Shown here in pieces: positions 46,005 through 56,705 of a DNA stretch of 64,000 nt (its first letter is position 1; the number at the start of each line of letters is the position of its first letter). The translations under genes and the position numbers were made by a program. The stretch is from Actinobacillus porcitonsillarum (GTDB lineage: Bacteria > Pseudomonadota > Gammaproteobacteria > Enterobacterales > Pasteurellaceae): positions 1,685,001 through 1,749,000 of the forward strand of contig NZ_CP029206.1 of assembly GCF_003101015.1 (NCBI RefSeq), given 5' to 3'. A model generated the notes under the pieces. The model was not told where the DNA came from. It saw only the letters and a program-made list of their open reading frames with translations, and made no database searches.

Positions 46005-47891
46005 ATGAGAAAACTCGTTGTTTTGACTTCAGCACCTGACTTTCTGGAAGGTGCTGAAAATTTTTCCCATATTATCCTGCCTATCTTATCTTCTGATAAA
46101 GAAAAAAACGTTACATTGCCACGAAATCATAAAATTTCAGATTGGCAAAAAATCCCATTTTCCAATGCAAAAACGTTATTAGGTACGGAACACCCTTTCG
46201 CTTTTTTTGATATGCGAGCTTCAAATGGCGTGAATTTTCATTTGGAAGCCTTTGCGATTGTTGCCGGCACTATTCAAGATAATGGGATACTCTATCTTAT
46301 CTGCCCTCATTGGCATAATTTAAGTGAGCAAATGGATGAAGATGCGTTACGTTGGAACGATAATAAACTCATTACAACACCCCATTTCTATCACTACTTC
46401 AAACAGTGTATTCACGAGTTTCATTTTGAAGTTACATCTGAGTTTTCCTATCCTACAAGCGGTCAAAATCTCGTTGAATTTCGCCAATTTACGCCACAAC
46501 AGCAAAATATTTTTGAAAATTTACCGCTTGATCACGCAGATATTCATCTTATTACTGCACCTAGAGGACGAGGAAAATCCACTTTAGCCGGCAAATTAGC
46601 AGAACAAATTGCGCAAAAAATGCCTGTGATCATTACTTCCCGTAGTCAAGCTGCTCTACCTAGCTTTTGGAGAATGATCCAATCTGAGCATATTCAATTC
46701 TTTCCGCCGGATTTGCTTATCAAACAGATTGAAGAACAAGCGTTAAACCCTCAGAGCTGGCTATTTATTGATGAAGCCGCCAGTTTGCCTTTGCCTCTGC
46801 TGGTTAAGTTTTGTGAGTTTTTTCATAAAGTTGTTTTAACCACAACAACGCATAATTATGAAGGAACAGGCAGAGGCTTTTCATTGAAATTACCGCCACT
46901 TTTAACTCGAAGCATTAAACAATGGCAATTAACTCAACCGCTACGTTGGCAGGAAAACGATCCACTCGAATATTTTGTGGAGCGATTATTGCTACTGGAT
47001 GATGAAGTTCATTATGATCATCAGAAAAAGGCAACAAAAACAGACTTTTATCGCCTACTCGCTGCAGCGCACTATAAAACAACACCTACGGATTTACGCC
47101 GTTTATTTGATGGTGAAAATCAAATTTTATTTCCTTATTCAGGGAATGGGCAACTTCTTGGTGGCATTTGGGCGATAAACGAAGGTGGTTTAGATAATGT
47201 GCTTTCACAAGCCATTTGGCGAGGAGAACGGCGACCGCAAGGCAGCTTAGTGGCGCAATATCTTTGTTATCAAGGTAATCTCCCCGAAGCACCGCAGCTA
47301 TACTCTGTCCGAATTTCTCGTATTGCTGTCGAGCCTCTCTTCCAAAAGCAAGGTATCGGCAAGCGGTTAGTTTCTGATTTTATTTTGCAAATTTCACAGC
47401 AAAAACAACCGCTTGTTGATTTTATTTCAGTCAGTTTTGGACAAACCGAAGCATTAACCCATTTTTGGCAACAATGTGGTTTTGAATTAGTCCAAATTAC
47501 ACCAAATAAAGAAGCCAGTAGCGGTTATTACAGTGCGATGATGCTCTACCCTTTAACGGAGAAAGGCAAACAATTTGTAGAAAAAGCAAAAATGCGATTT
47601 AGTCGAAATCAAGCACTATTGCCCCATATCCAAAATGGTAGTCAGAAAATGGCTGAAGACCTCAAATTGGATAAAGCCGATTGGCAGGATTTATACGGTT
47701 TTGCTTATGCGCAACGTTCTTTTCAGGCGAGCTACACCAGTCTAAAACGGCTTTATTGGCAATATCCTGCACAATTTTCTGCGATGAAGGGGATTTTTGA
47801 ACGAGAAGAACCATTGCCCAACAACAAAAAGCAATGGATTAACCATTACAGAACGTTGGTGCAAAAAATTTTGCAAGAAAATGATGGATAG
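46005..47891 (+). CDS. tmcA: tRNA(Met) cytidine acetyltransferase TmcA
   Basis: TmcA acetylates the wobble cytidine C34 of elongator tRNA-Met using acetyl-CoA and ATP, which stops misreading of isoleucine codons. The 628 residues include an N-terminal domain (to about 170), an RNA-helicase-like module with P-loop APRGRGKST (about residues 185-193) and Walker B FIDEAASLPLPLL, a GNAT domain with SVRISRIAVEPLFQKQGIGKR (near 435) and a C-terminal RNA-binding tail. Length is slightly below E. coli TmcA (671). Two uptake signal cores lie within the gene (46455-46463, 47408-47416). Confidence 0.94.
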   Translation: MRKLVVLTSAPDFLEGAENFSHIILPILSSDKEKNVTLPRNHKISDWQKIPFSNAKTLLGTEHPFAFFDMRASNGVNFHLEAFAIVAGTIQDNGILYLICPHWHNLSEQMDEDALRWNDNKLITTPHFYHYFKQCIHEFHFEVTSEFSYPTSGQNLVEFRQFTPQQQNIFENLPLDHADIHLITAPRGRGKSTLAGKLAEQIAQKMPVIITSRSQAALPSFWRMIQSEHIQFFPPDLLIKQIEEQALNPQSWLFIDEAASLPLPLLVKFCEFFHKVVLTTTTHNYEGTGRGFSLKLPPLLTRSIKQWQLTQPLRWQENDPLEYFVERLLLLDDEVHYDHQKKATKTDFYRLLAAAHYKTTPTDLRRLFDGENQILFPYSGNGQLLGGIWAINEGGLDNVLSQAIWRGERRPQGSLVAQYLCYQGNLPEAPQLYSVRISRIAVEPLFQKQGIGKRLVSDFILQISQQKQPLVDFISVSFGQTEALTHFWQQCGFELVQITPNKEASSGYYSAMMLYPLTEKGKQFVEKAKMRFSRNQALLPHIQNGSQKMAEDLKLDKADWQDLYGFAYAQRSFQASYTSLKRLYWQYPAQFSAMKGIFEREEPLPNNKKQWINHYRTLVQKILQENDG

Positions 47892-47960
47892 CGCTTGCCA
47901 AAAGCGATATTTCGCTTTATAAAGATTTCATTTCAAACACAACTTTTAGAGGACAATAAA

Positions 47961-49157
47961 ATGTCAATGTTTAGTCATATTCAAGCAGCACCAGCCGATC
48001 CTATTTTAGGTTTAGGAGAAGCATTTAAAGCAGAAACACGTGCCGGAAAAATTAATCTTGGTATTGGTGTTTATATGAACGATGAAGGGAAAACGACAAT
48101 CGTTAAAGCCGTTAAAGAATCGGAACGCCAATTATTAGAAACGGAAATGACCAAAAATTATTTAACCATTGATGGTGTGGCAGCTTATAACGCCCAAACC
48201 CAAGTATTGCTTTTCGGTGAAAATGCTGAAGTGATTACTTCTGGTCGAGCGAAAACAGCACAAAGTTTGGGTGGCACCGGTGCTTTACGTATTGCAGCAG
48301 AATTTATTAAACGTAACACCTCTGCAAAAAATGTTTGGATTTCGGCTCCAACTTGGCCAAACCATAATGCGATTATGGCAGCGGTTGGCTTAAATGTGAA
48401 AGATTATCGCTACTACGATCCAAAAACAAACCGCTTAGATTGGGATAATCTTATTGCGGATTTAAGCCAAGCGGAAGCTGGTGATGTGGTGTTATTCCAC
48501 GGTTGTTGTCATAACCCAACCGGTATCGATCCAACACCGGAACAATGGGAAACATTAGCAGCTTTATCTGCAGAAAAAGGCTGGTTACCATTATTTGACT
48601 TTGCTTATCAAGGTCTTGGTAACGGTTTAGAAGAAGATGCTTACGGTTTACGTGCCTTTGCTAAAAGCCACAAAGAATTATTAGTTGCAAGCTCGTATTC
48701 AAAAAACTTCGGTTTATATAATGAGCGTGTTGGTGCATTTACCCTAGTGGCTGAAAATGCAGAAGTTGCAAATCGTGCCTTTACGCAAGTGAAATCTATT
48801 ATTCGTGTACTCTACTCTAACCCATCAGCACACGGTGCAAGTACCGTTGCAACAGTGTTAGCAAATCCTACGCTGAAAGCTTCGTGGATTGAAGAATTGA
48901 CGGAAATGCGTAACCGTATTAAAGAGATGCGCAATCAATTAGTTCAGTTATTAAAAGAGAAAGGGGCAACTCAAGACTTCTCTTTTATCAATGAACAAAA
49001 TGGAATGTTCTCTTTCAGTGGCTTAACACCTGAACAAGTCGATCGTTTACGTGAAGAATTTGCTATTTATGCGGTTCGCTCCGGACGTATCAACGTTGCA
49101 GGCATTACCAGCAGCAATATTGAAGCGTTAGCAGAAGCTATTGTGAAAGTACTTTAA
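47961..49157 (+). CDS. aspC: Aspartate aminotransferase
   Basis: This PLP enzyme transfers the amino group between aspartate and 2-oxoglutarate, and its family also accepts aromatic amino acids. The start at 47961 is behind AGAGGA with seven bases spacing and gives 398 residues beginning [18 protein letters not shown], aligned with E. coli AspC (396); the upstream in-frame TTG at 47895 adds unrelated sequence. The PLP lysine is in [15 protein letters not shown], and [14 protein letters not shown] is shared with AspC over TyrB. It is the last housekeeping gene before the apxII operon, and a terminator separates the two. Confidence 0.93.
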   Translation: MSMFSHIQAAPADPILGLGEAFKAETRAGKINLGIGVYMNDEGKTTIVKAVKESERQLLETEMTKNYLTIDGVAAYNAQTQVLLFGENAEVITSGRAKTAQSLGGTGALRIAAEFIKRNTSAKNVWISAPTWPNHNAIMAAVGLNVKDYRYYDPKTNRLDWDNLIADLSQAEAGDVVLFHGCCHNPTGIDPTPEQWETLAALSAEKGWLPLFDFAYQGLGNGLEEDAYGLRAFAKSHKELLVASSYSKNFGLYNERVGAFTLVAENAEVANRAFTQVKSIIRVLYSNPSAHGASTVATVLANPTLKASWIEELTEMRNRIKEMRNQLVQLLKEKGATQDFSFINEQNGMFSFSGLTPEQVDRLREEFAIYAVRSGRINVAGITSSNIEALAEAIVKVL

Positions 49158-49171
49158 CTACTATGCCTTAT

Positions 49172-49197
49172 AAAATCCCTCATCGAGGGATTTTTTT
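49172..49197 (+). terminator. Terminator after aspC
   Basis: AAAATCCCTC/GAGGGATTTT, 10-base stem with a three-base loop and seven T residues. Confidence 0.92.
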
Positions 49198-49466
49198 ACT
49201 CAAACAACCTCTCCCTTACTCGCAGAAATTGAATTTCCTTATACGAAAGTAATTAAATATCCACACAAGTGTCATAACTTACAAAAGTAGACTAAAAGAA
49301 AAAACTATACGATAAACTCCCAAAGGTGCATATTATTTCCCCCCCTCAAAAATCAATAAATTACATACATTTCCTTTACAAAACCTTAACAAAAATGAGT
49401 GTTTCATTTCCTATAAAACATCCGACCAGTGTTATTTTTGGTCAAAAAGCAAACAAATAGACTGCA

Positions 49467-49504
49467 GCAAACGTTTGCCTTATGTTGTGTTACAAAAATA
49501 TTAT
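49467..49504 (+). promoter_or_regulatory. apxIIC promoter with LacI/PurR-type operator
   Basis: TTGCCT (49475-49480), an 18-base spacer and TATTAT (49499-49504) form a promoter candidate 57 bases before apxIIC. GCAAACGTTTGC (49467-49478), a perfect 12-base palindrome equal to the core of the E. coli PurR operator, overlaps the -35 box. The rest of the 49158-49560 gap is very AT-rich; besides the aspC terminator it holds a run of seven C (near 49341) and a short hairpin GACCAGTGTTATTTTTGGTC (49424-49443). Confidence 0.6.
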
Positions 49505-49560
49505 GGTTTTTTGTTTAGAATAATTTATCTATATTCATTTTTTAGGGAATGGGAGGGATG

Positions 49561-50040
49561 ATGCTAAAAAATGATTTTAACGTATTGGGACAAATTGCTT
49601 GGTTATGGGCAAATTCTCCAATGCACCGAAATTGGTCAGTTTCACTGTTAATGAAGAATGTTATTCCTGCAATTGAAAATGACCAATATTTGTTACTAGT
49701 TGATGATGGTTTTCCTATTGCATATTGCAGTTGGGCCAAATTAACTCTAGAGAGTGAGGCTCGCTATGTAAAGGACACCAATTCATTAAAAATAGATGAT
49801 TGGAATGCAGGAGATCGTATATGGATCATTGATTGGATTGCCCCATTCGGGGATTCATCTCTATTGTATAAACATATGAGACAACGTTTTCCATACGATA
49901 TTGGAAGGGCAATTAGAATCTATCCTAGCAAAAAAGATACTGGAAAAATCATATATTTAAAAGGAGGAAAAATAACAAAAAAAGTAGCTGAAAAGACATT
50001 TCTTCAATATGAGCAAGAGTTAATAACAGCTCTACAATAA
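49561..50040 (+). CDS. apxIIC: RTX toxin-activating lysine acyltransferase ApxIIC
   Basis: ApxIIC transfers a fatty acyl chain from acyl carrier protein to internal residues of protoxin ApxIIA, which makes it active. The ATG at 49561 gives 159 residues starting [20 protein letters not shown], the HlyC-family start; ATGs at 49549 and 49558 overlap the GGGAGGG ribosome site. The catalytic pair known from HlyC is present as Ser19 and His22 in NSPMHRNW, and DWIAPFG is also conserved. It is first in apxIICABD, 40 bases before apxIIA. Confidence 0.96.
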
Positions 50041-50080
50041 TATCTTTAAATGATCAATTATATATAAAGGAGACTCTTTT

Positions 50081-52951
50081 ATGTCAAAAATCACTTTGTC
50101 ATCATTAAAATCGTCCTTACAACAAGGATTGACAAATGGGAAAAACAAGTTAAATCAAGCAGGTACAACACTGAAGAATGGTTTAACTCAAACTGGTCAT
50201 TCTCTACAGAATGGGGCTAAAAAATTAATCTTATATATTCCTCAAGGCTATGATCCGGGTCAAGGAAATGGAATTCAAGATTTAGTTAAAGCTGCTAATG
50301 ATTTAGGTATTGAAGTATGGCGAGAAGAACGCAGCAATTTGGACATTGCAAAAACTAGCTTTGATACAACTCAGAAAATTCTAGGTTTTACTGATAGAGG
50401 AATTGTATTATTTGCACCTCAGCTAGATAATTTATTAAAGAAGAATCCTAAAATTGGCAATACATTAGGAAGTGCTTCTAGCATCTCACAAAATATAGGT
50501 AAAGCCAATACTGTATTAGGTGGTATTCAATCTATTTTAGGATCTGTTTTATCTGGAGTAAATCTGAATGAATTACTTCAAAATAAAGATCCTAATCAAT
50601 TAGAACTTGCAAAAGCAGGGTTAGAACTGACTAATGAATTAGTTGGTAATATTGCTAGCTCGGTGCAAACTGTAGATGCATTTGCAGAACAAATATCTAA
50701 ACTAGGTTCACATTTACAGAATGTGAAAGGATTAGGAGGATTGAGTAATAAATTACAAAATCTACCAGATCTAGGAAAAGCGAGTTTAGGTTTGGACATT
50801 ATCTCTGGTTTACTTTCTGGAGCATCTGCAGGTCTCATTTTAGCAGATAAAGAGGCTTCAACAGAAAAGAAAGCTGCCGCAGGTGTAGAATTTGCTAACC
50901 AAATTATAGGTAATGTAACAAAAGCGGTCTCATCTTACATTCTTGCCCAACGAGTGGCTTCAGGTTTGTCTTCAACTGGTCCTGTCGCTGCATTAATCGC
51001 ATCTACAGTTGCACTAGCTGTTAGCCCTCTTTCATTCTTAAATGTAGCTGATAAGTTTAAACAAGCTGATTTAATCAAATCATATTCTGAACGCTTCCAA
51101 AAATTAGGATATGATGGAGATCGTTTATTAGCTGATTTTCACCGTGAGACAGGAACTATTGATGCTTCTGTAACAACAATTAACACTGCTTTAGCAGCTA
51201 TCTCCGGTGGAGTTGGAGCTGCAAGCGCAGGTTCTCTAGTCGGAGCTCCAGTTGCATTACTCGTTGCTGGTGTTACAGGACTTATTACAACTATTCTCGA
51301 ATATTCTAAGCAAGCTATGTTTGAACATGTTGCAAATAAGGTTCATGACAGAATAGTTGAATGGGAGAAAAAACATAATAAAAACTATTTTGAGCAAGGT
51401 TATGATTCTCGTCATTTAGCTGATTTACAAGACAATATGAAGTTTCTTATCAATTTAAATAAAGAACTTCAGGCTGAACGCGTAGTAGCTATTACCCAAC
51501 AAAGATGGGATAACCAAATTGGAGACCTAGCGGCAATTAGCCGTAGAACGGATAAAATTTCCAGTGGAAAAGCTTATGTGGATGCTTTTGAGGAGGGGCA
51601 ACACCAGTCCTACGATTCATCCGTACAGCTAGATAACAAAAACGGTATTATTAATATTAGTAATACAAATAGAAAGACACAAAGTGTTTTATTCAGAACT
51701 CCATTACTAACTCCAGGTGAAGAGAATCGGGAACGTATTCAGGAAGGTAAAAATTCTTATATTACAAAATTACATATACAAAGAGTTGACAGTTGGACTG
51801 TAACAGATGGTAATGCTAGCTCAAGCGTAGATTTCACTAATGTAGTACAACGAATCGCTGTAAAATTTGATGATGCAGGTAACATTATCGAATCTAAAGA
51901 TACTAAAATTATCGCAAATTTAGGTGCTGGTAACGATAATGTATTTGTTGGGTCAAGTACTACCGTTATTGATGGCGGGGACGGACATGATCGAGTTCAC
52001 TACAGTAGAGGAGAATATGGCGCATTAGTTATTGATGCTACAGCCGAGACAGAAAAAGGCTCATATTCAGTAAAACGCTATGTCGGAGACAGTAAAGCAT
52101 TACATGAAACAATTGCCACCCACCAAACAAATGTTGGTAATCGTGAAGAAAAAATTGAATATCGTCGTGAAGATGATCGTTTCCATACTGGTTATACTGT
52201 GACGGACTCACTCAAATCAGTTGAAGAGATCATTGGTTCACAATTTAATGATATTTTCAAAGGAAGCCAATTTGATGATGTGTTCCATGGTGGTAATGGT
52301 GTAGACACTATTGATGGTAACAATGGTGACGATCATTTATTTGGTGGCGCAGGCGATGATGTTATCGATGGAGGAAACGGTAACAATTTCCTTGTTGGAG
52401 GAACCGGTAATGATATTATCTCGGGAGGCAAAGATAATGATATTTATGTCCATAAAACAGGCGATGGAAATGATTCTATTACAGACTCTGGCGGACAAGA
52501 TAAACTGGCATTTTCGGATGTAAATCTTAAAGACCTCACCTTTAAGAAAGTAGATTCTTCTCTCGAAATCATTAATCAAAAAGGCGAAAAAGTTCGTATT
52601 GGGAATTGGTTCTTAGAAGATGATTTGGCTAGCACAGTTGCTAACTATAAAGCTACGAATGACCGAAAAATTGAGGAAATTATTGGTAAAGGAGGAGAAC
52701 GTATTACATCAGAACAAGTTGATAAACTGATTAAGGAGGGTAACAATCAAATCTCTGCAGAAGCATTATCCAAAGTTGTGAATGATTACAATACGAGTAA
52801 AGATAGACAGAACGTATCTAATAGCTTAGCAAAATTGATTTCTTCAGTCGGGAGCTTTACGTCTTCCTCAGACTTTAGGAATAATTTAGGAACATATGTT
52901 CCTTCATCAATAGATGTCTCGAATAATATTCAATTAGCTAGAGCCGCTTAA
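50081..52951 (+). CDS. apxIIA: RTX cytolysin ApxIIA
   Basis: ApxIIA is a secreted pore-forming toxin active on phagocytes and weakly haemolytic. The 956 residues match my recollection of A. pleuropneumoniae ApxIIA over the full length. Features: amphipathic N terminus, hydrophobic pore-forming region (about 230-410), acylation segment with Lys557 (EGKNSYITK) and Asn687 ([11 protein letters not shown]) where HlyA has its second lysine, glycine-rich calcium repeats of the GGxGxDxUx type (about 735-800, such as [20 protein letters not shown]) and an uncleaved C-terminal secretion signal ending LARAA. A terminator-like hairpin follows before apxIIB. Uptake signals are absent from the operon. Confidence 0.97.
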   Translation: MSKITLSSLKSSLQQGLTNGKNKLNQAGTTLKNGLTQTGHSLQNGAKKLILYIPQGYDPGQGNGIQDLVKAANDLGIEVWREERSNLDIAKTSFDTTQKILGFTDRGIVLFAPQLDNLLKKNPKIGNTLGSASSISQNIGKANTVLGGIQSILGSVLSGVNLNELLQNKDPNQLELAKAGLELTNELVGNIASSVQTVDAFAEQISKLGSHLQNVKGLGGLSNKLQNLPDLGKASLGLDIISGLLSGASAGLILADKEASTEKKAAAGVEFANQIIGNVTKAVSSYILAQRVASGLSSTGPVAALIASTVALAVSPLSFLNVADKFKQADLIKSYSERFQKLGYDGDRLLADFHRETGTIDASVTTINTALAAISGGVGAASAGSLVGAPVALLVAGVTGLITTILEYSKQAMFEHVANKVHDRIVEWEKKHNKNYFEQGYDSRHLADLQDNMKFLINLNKELQAERVVAITQQRWDNQIGDLAAISRRTDKISSGKAYVDAFEEGQHQSYDSSVQLDNKNGIINISNTNRKTQSVLFRTPLLTPGEENRERIQEGKNSYITKLHIQRVDSWTVTDGNASSSVDFTNVVQRIAVKFDDAGNIIESKDTKIIANLGAGNDNVFVGSSTTVIDGGDGHDRVHYSRGEYGALVIDATAETEKGSYSVKRYVGDSKALHETIATHQTNVGNREEKIEYRREDDRFHTGYTVTDSLKSVEEIIGSQFNDIFKGSQFDDVFHGGNGVDTIDGNNGDDHLFGGAGDDVIDGGNGNNFLVGGTGNDIISGGKDNDIYVHKTGDGNDSITDSGGQDKLAFSDVNLKDLTFKKVDSSLEIINQKGEKVRIGNWFLEDDLASTVANYKATNDRKIEEIIGKGGERITSEQVDKLIKEGNNQISAEALSKVVNDYNTSKDRQNVSNSLAKLISSVGSFTSSSDFRNNLGTYVPSSIDVSNNIQLARAA

Positions 52952-52962
52952 TATTCAAATCA

Positions 52963-53004
52963 TAGCAATCCTATGGTGTAAATTATAGGATTGTTATTTT
53001 TTTA
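52963..53004 (+). terminator. Attenuating terminator between apxIIA and apxIIB
   Basis: CAATCCTAT/ATAGGATTG stem (52966-52974, 52985-52993) followed by TTATTTTTTTT. A partial terminator between A and B genes is typical of hly, lkt and apxI operons and lowers transporter levels relative to toxin. Confidence 0.85.
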
Positions 53005-53015
53005 AAGGAGAATTT

Positions 53016-55139
53016 ATGGAACCCAATAAAAATAAGGATCTTGGTTTAGCTGCACTTAAAATTCTTGCTCAATATCATAATATTTCAGTCAACCCCGAAG
53101 AATTAAAACATAAATTTGATCTAGATGGAAAAGGTTTGTCTTTAACATCATGGTTAATCGCAGCAAAATCATTAGATTTAAAAGCAAAGGCTATTAATAA
53201 AGCCGTTGAGCGTTTACCTTTTGTTAATTTACCTGCACTTATCTGGAGGGAAGATGGAAAACATTTTATCTTAGTAAAGATAGATAAAGATAAAAAACGC
53301 TATTTAACCTATAACTTAGAGGATGATGCGCCTAAAATTTTGGAGGAAAGCGAGTTTACTAATTTATACCAAAATAAAATTATTTTAATGACCTCTAGAG
53401 CATCTATTATTGGTCAACTTGCAAAATTTGATTTTACTTGGTTTATTCCTGCTGTCATTAAATATAGGAAAATTTTTATTGAAACCTTGATCGTTTCTGT
53501 TTTTTTACAAATTTTCGCACTAATTACACCGCTATTTTTCCAAGTTGTTATGGATAAAGTATTAGTTCATAGGGGATTCTCGACTTTAAATGTCATTACT
53601 ATTGCTCTTGCAATTGTTATTGTATTTGAAATTATCTTAAATGGACTAAGAACTTATATATTTTCTCATAGTACAAGTAGAATTGATGTTGAATTAGGAG
53701 CAAAACTTTTCCGACATTTATTAGCACTACCAATTTCTTATTTTGAAAATCGAAGAGTTGGAGATACGGTTGCTAGAGTAAGAGAATTGGATCAAATCCG
53801 CAGTTTTTTAACAGGACAAGCGCTTACATCTGTTTTAGATCTTGTTTTTTCGTTTATTTTCTTTATCGTTATGTGGTTTTATAGCCCAAAACTTACGATA
53901 GTCATTCTTTGTTCGCTACCATTCTATATATTATGGTCATTATTAATCAGTCCAATACTTCGTCGTAGATTAGACGAGAAATTTGCTAGAGGAGCTGATA
54001 ATCAATCCTTTTTAGTTGAATCAGTTAGTGCAATAAATACAATTAAAGCAATGGCCGTTACTCCACAAATGACTAATATTTGGGATAAACAATTAGCTGG
54101 TTATGTAGCATCAAATTTTCGAGTTACTGTTTTGGCAACTATCGGTCAGCAAGGTGTGCAATTCATTCAAAAAACTGTCATGGTAATAAATCTTTGGCTT
54201 GGTGCACATTTAGTAATTTCAGGTGATTTAAGTATAGGAAAACTTATTGCATTTAATATGTTATCTGGGCAAGTTATTGCTCCTGTTATTCGTTTAGCTC
54301 AATTATGGCAAGACTTTCAACAGGTCGGTATTTCAGTGACTCGTTTAGGTGATGTATTGAATGCCCCAACAGAAAGTTATAAAGGCAAATTATCTCTACC
54401 TGAAATTCAAGGTGATATCACATTCAAGAATATTAATTTTAGATACAAACCTGACTCTCCTACTATTTTACGTAATGTTTCTTTAAGTATTAAAAAAGGA
54501 GAGGTTATCGGAATAGTTGGGCGTTCAGGCTCAGGGAAAAGTACCTTAACAAAATTATTACAACGTTTTTATATTCCCGAGCAAGGTCAAATTTTAGTTG
54601 ATGGACATGACTTAGCTTTAGCTGATCCCAACTGGCTACGCCGTCAAATCGGTGTAGTACTACAAGATAATGTGCTATTTAATCGCTCTATTAGAGAAAA
54701 TATTGCACTCACGGATCCAGGAATGTCGATGGAAAGGATTATTGCAGCCGCTAACTTAGCTGGTGCCCATAGCTTCATCTCTGAATTAAAAGAAGGATAC
54801 GATACAATAGTGGGTGAACAAGGGGCTGGTTTATCAGGAGGGCAACGACAAAGAATAGCAATAGCTAGAGCACTTATTAATAATCCCAAAATACTAATTT
54901 TTGATGAAGCTACCAGTGCATTAGATTATGAATCAGAACGGATTATTATGAATAATATGTCCAAAATCAGTGAAGGAAGAACAGTAATAATTATTGCTCA
55001 TCGATTATCTACAGTAAAAAATGCAGATCGCATTATTGTGATGGAAAAGGGAGAAATTATTGAAGAAGGAAAACATAATGAATTACTTCAAAACACTAAT
55101 GGGTTTTATTACTATCTAAATCAATTACAAATGAATTAA
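53016..55139 (+). CDS. apxIIB: Type I secretion ABC transporter ApxIIB (HlyB family)
   Basis: Inner membrane ATPase that drives export of ApxIIA in one step to outside the cell. The 707 residues comprise an N-terminal C39-like domain (1 to about 125) in which the catalytic cysteine position is Leu9, so it binds but does not cut the substrate; six membrane helices (about 150-440); and the ATPase domain with Walker [10 protein letters not shown] near 503, signature LSGGQRQR, Walker [13 protein letters not shown] and switch His in AHRLS. A. pleuropneumoniae apxII loci lack a working copy. It lies 12 bases before apxIID, with AAAGGAG before its own ATG. Confidence 0.96.
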   Translation: MEPNKNKDLGLAALKILAQYHNISVNPEELKHKFDLDGKGLSLTSWLIAAKSLDLKAKAINKAVERLPFVNLPALIWREDGKHFILVKIDKDKKRYLTYNLEDDAPKILEESEFTNLYQNKIILMTSRASIIGQLAKFDFTWFIPAVIKYRKIFIETLIVSVFLQIFALITPLFFQVVMDKVLVHRGFSTLNVITIALAIVIVFEIILNGLRTYIFSHSTSRIDVELGAKLFRHLLALPISYFENRRVGDTVARVRELDQIRSFLTGQALTSVLDLVFSFIFFIVMWFYSPKLTIVILCSLPFYILWSLLISPILRRRLDEKFARGADNQSFLVESVSAINTIKAMAVTPQMTNIWDKQLAGYVASNFRVTVLATIGQQGVQFIQKTVMVINLWLGAHLVISGDLSIGKLIAFNMLSGQVIAPVIRLAQLWQDFQQVGISVTRLGDVLNAPTESYKGKLSLPEIQGDITFKNINFRYKPDSPTILRNVSLSIKKGEVIGIVGRSGSGKSTLTKLLQRFYIPEQGQILVDGHDLALADPNWLRRQIGVVLQDNVLFNRSIRENIALTDPGMSMERIIAAANLAGAHSFISELKEGYDTIVGEQGAGLSGGQRQRIAIARALINNPKILIFDEATSALDYESERIIMNNMSKISEGRTVIIIAHRLSTVKNADRIIVMEKGEIIEEGKHNELLQNTNGFYYYLNQLQMN

Positions 55140-55151
55140 GGAAGAAAGAAA

Positions 55152-56588
55152 ATGAAACTTTGGATAATAAGCATTTATGAATTTTTTCTTCGATATAAAA
55201 ATCTTTTCCAAGAAGTATGGAAAGTTCGTAAAGAATTAGATTCACCTGTAAGACTTAAAGAAGAATATGAGTTTCTGCCAGCTCATTTAGAGTTAATTGA
55301 AACTCCTGTTTCTAAAAAGCCTCGAGCTGTAGCTTATTTAATCATGTTATTTCTTGCTATCTCTATAATTATTTCTATTTTTAGTAAAGTGGAAATAGTT
55401 GCAACAGCAACAGGTAAATTAACATTTAGTGGTAGAAGTAAGGAAATTGAACCTATTGAAAATGCTTTAGTAAAAGAAATTTTTGTGAAAGATGGGCAAT
55501 TTGTAGAAAAAGGCGACCTCCTGATTAGTTTATCTGCTTTAGGTGTAGAAGAAGAGCTAAAGAAGTCTCGCTCTTCCCTTGCGTTGGCAAGATTAGAAAA
55601 ATATCGTTATAGCACCCTCTTAGAATCCATTGAGAAAGAAAAATTACCTGTAATTGATTTTTCTCATATGGAATTAGATAGAGTATCCGAAGAGGAACGC
55701 TTGAGAATAAAGCATTTAATTGAGGAGCAATATACCACATGGCAAAAACAAAAATCTCAAAAACTTTTAGCTTATAAGAGAAAACAAGCAGAAAAACAAA
55801 CATTGCTTACTTATATAAGAAAATATGAGGGGTTATTTAAAATAGAAAATGAAAAATATCAGGATTTAAAAAAATTATATAACCAAAAATCTGTATCAAG
55901 GCATGAATTACTTGTTCAAGAAAATAAATCTATTGAAGCTAAGAATGAATTAGATGTTTCTCATTCAAGATTAAATGAATTAGAGCATGATTTATTACAA
56001 GTTCAAGAAGAGATTTTCCTTACAACACAATTATTTAAAAGTGAAATTTTAGAGAAGCTTAAACACCATGTTGAAAATGAGAAACAGTTAAGTCTAGAAT
56101 TAGAAAAGAACTATCAACGACAGCAAGCATCCATGATAAGGGCACCTATATCTGGTACAATTCAGCAGTTAAAAGTTCATACTATCGGTAGTGTTGTAAC
56201 TACAGCTGAAACATTAATGATAATTACTCCTAAAGAAGATCTTCTAGAAGTAACAGCATTGATTCAGAATAAAGACATAGGTTTTATTAAGCAAGGGCAA
56301 GATGCAATTATCAAAGTTGATACATACCCTTATACACGTTATGGATATTTACAAGGAAAAGTAAAACATATTAGCTTAGATGCAATAGAGCATCCTCAAC
56401 TAGGCTTAGTATTTAATGCTATCATTAAATTTAATGAAGGCACTCAAAATTTGTTTGATGAAAAAGGGATTAAGCTCGGTTCGGGAATGACTATTACTGC
56501 TGAAATAAAAACCGGTATGCGTAGCATAATCAGCTATTTATTAAGTCCTTTGGAGGAAGGATTTACAGAAAGTTTAAGGGAACGTTAA
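55152..56588 (+). CDS. apxIID: Type I secretion membrane fusion protein ApxIID (HlyD family)
   Basis: Periplasmic adaptor that links ApxIIB to a TolC-type outer membrane channel. The 478 residues (identical in length to HlyD and LktD) have a cytoplasmic N-terminal tail, one transmembrane helix (about 58-80, YLIMLFLAISIIISIF), a split lipoyl/beta-barrel domain and a long periplasmic coiled coil (about 140-330). The C terminus is ISYLLSPLEEGFTESLRER. It is the last gene of the operon. No tolC gene is present here, so the outer membrane partner is encoded elsewhere. Confidence 0.96.
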   Translation: MKLWIISIYEFFLRYKNLFQEVWKVRKELDSPVRLKEEYEFLPAHLELIETPVSKKPRAVAYLIMLFLAISIIISIFSKVEIVATATGKLTFSGRSKEIEPIENALVKEIFVKDGQFVEKGDLLISLSALGVEEELKKSRSSLALARLEKYRYSTLLESIEKEKLPVIDFSHMELDRVSEEERLRIKHLIEEQYTTWQKQKSQKLLAYKRKQAEKQTLLTYIRKYEGLFKIENEKYQDLKKLYNQKSVSRHELLVQENKSIEAKNELDVSHSRLNELEHDLLQVQEEIFLTTQLFKSEILEKLKHHVENEKQLSLELEKNYQRQQASMIRAPISGTIQQLKVHTIGSVVTTAETLMIITPKEDLLEVTALIQNKDIGFIKQGQDAIIKVDTYPYTRYGYLQGKVKHISLDAIEHPQLGLVFNAIIKFNEGTQNLFDEKGIKLGSGMTITAEIKTGMRSIISYLLSPLEEGFTESLRER

Positions 56589-56623
56589 AAAGTACCATAA
56601 AACATATTCTATCTAAAATAAAC

Positions 56624-56648
56624 CCGCTCCAAGTAAAAATTGGAGCGG
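56624..56648 (+). terminator. Terminator after apxIID
   Basis: CCGCTCCAA/TTGGAGCGG stem with a seven-base loop; the following tract is AT-rich rather than pure T, so strength is uncertain. Confidence 0.7.
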
Positions 56649-56705
56649 ATTATATACAATAGGGAAAAACCTACCTACAGTGTTTTTTTTAAGATCGCGA
56701 ATTTA

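Noticed and set aside
22357..49297. 15-base identity AAAAGTAGACTAAAA at 22357-22371 and 49283-49297, next to the autotransporter and the toxin operon.
   Set aside because: In 64 kb of AT-rich DNA several 15-base matches are expected by chance, and there is no flanking similarity or target duplication.
49330..49350. Run of seven C upstream of apxIIC as a phase-variation switch.
   Set aside because: It is more than 100 bases before the candidate promoter and short; no link to expression can be argued from sequence.
50920..50930. AAAAGCGGT in apxIIA as an uptake signal.
   Set aside because: It differs from the core at the second base; inexact cores were not counted.
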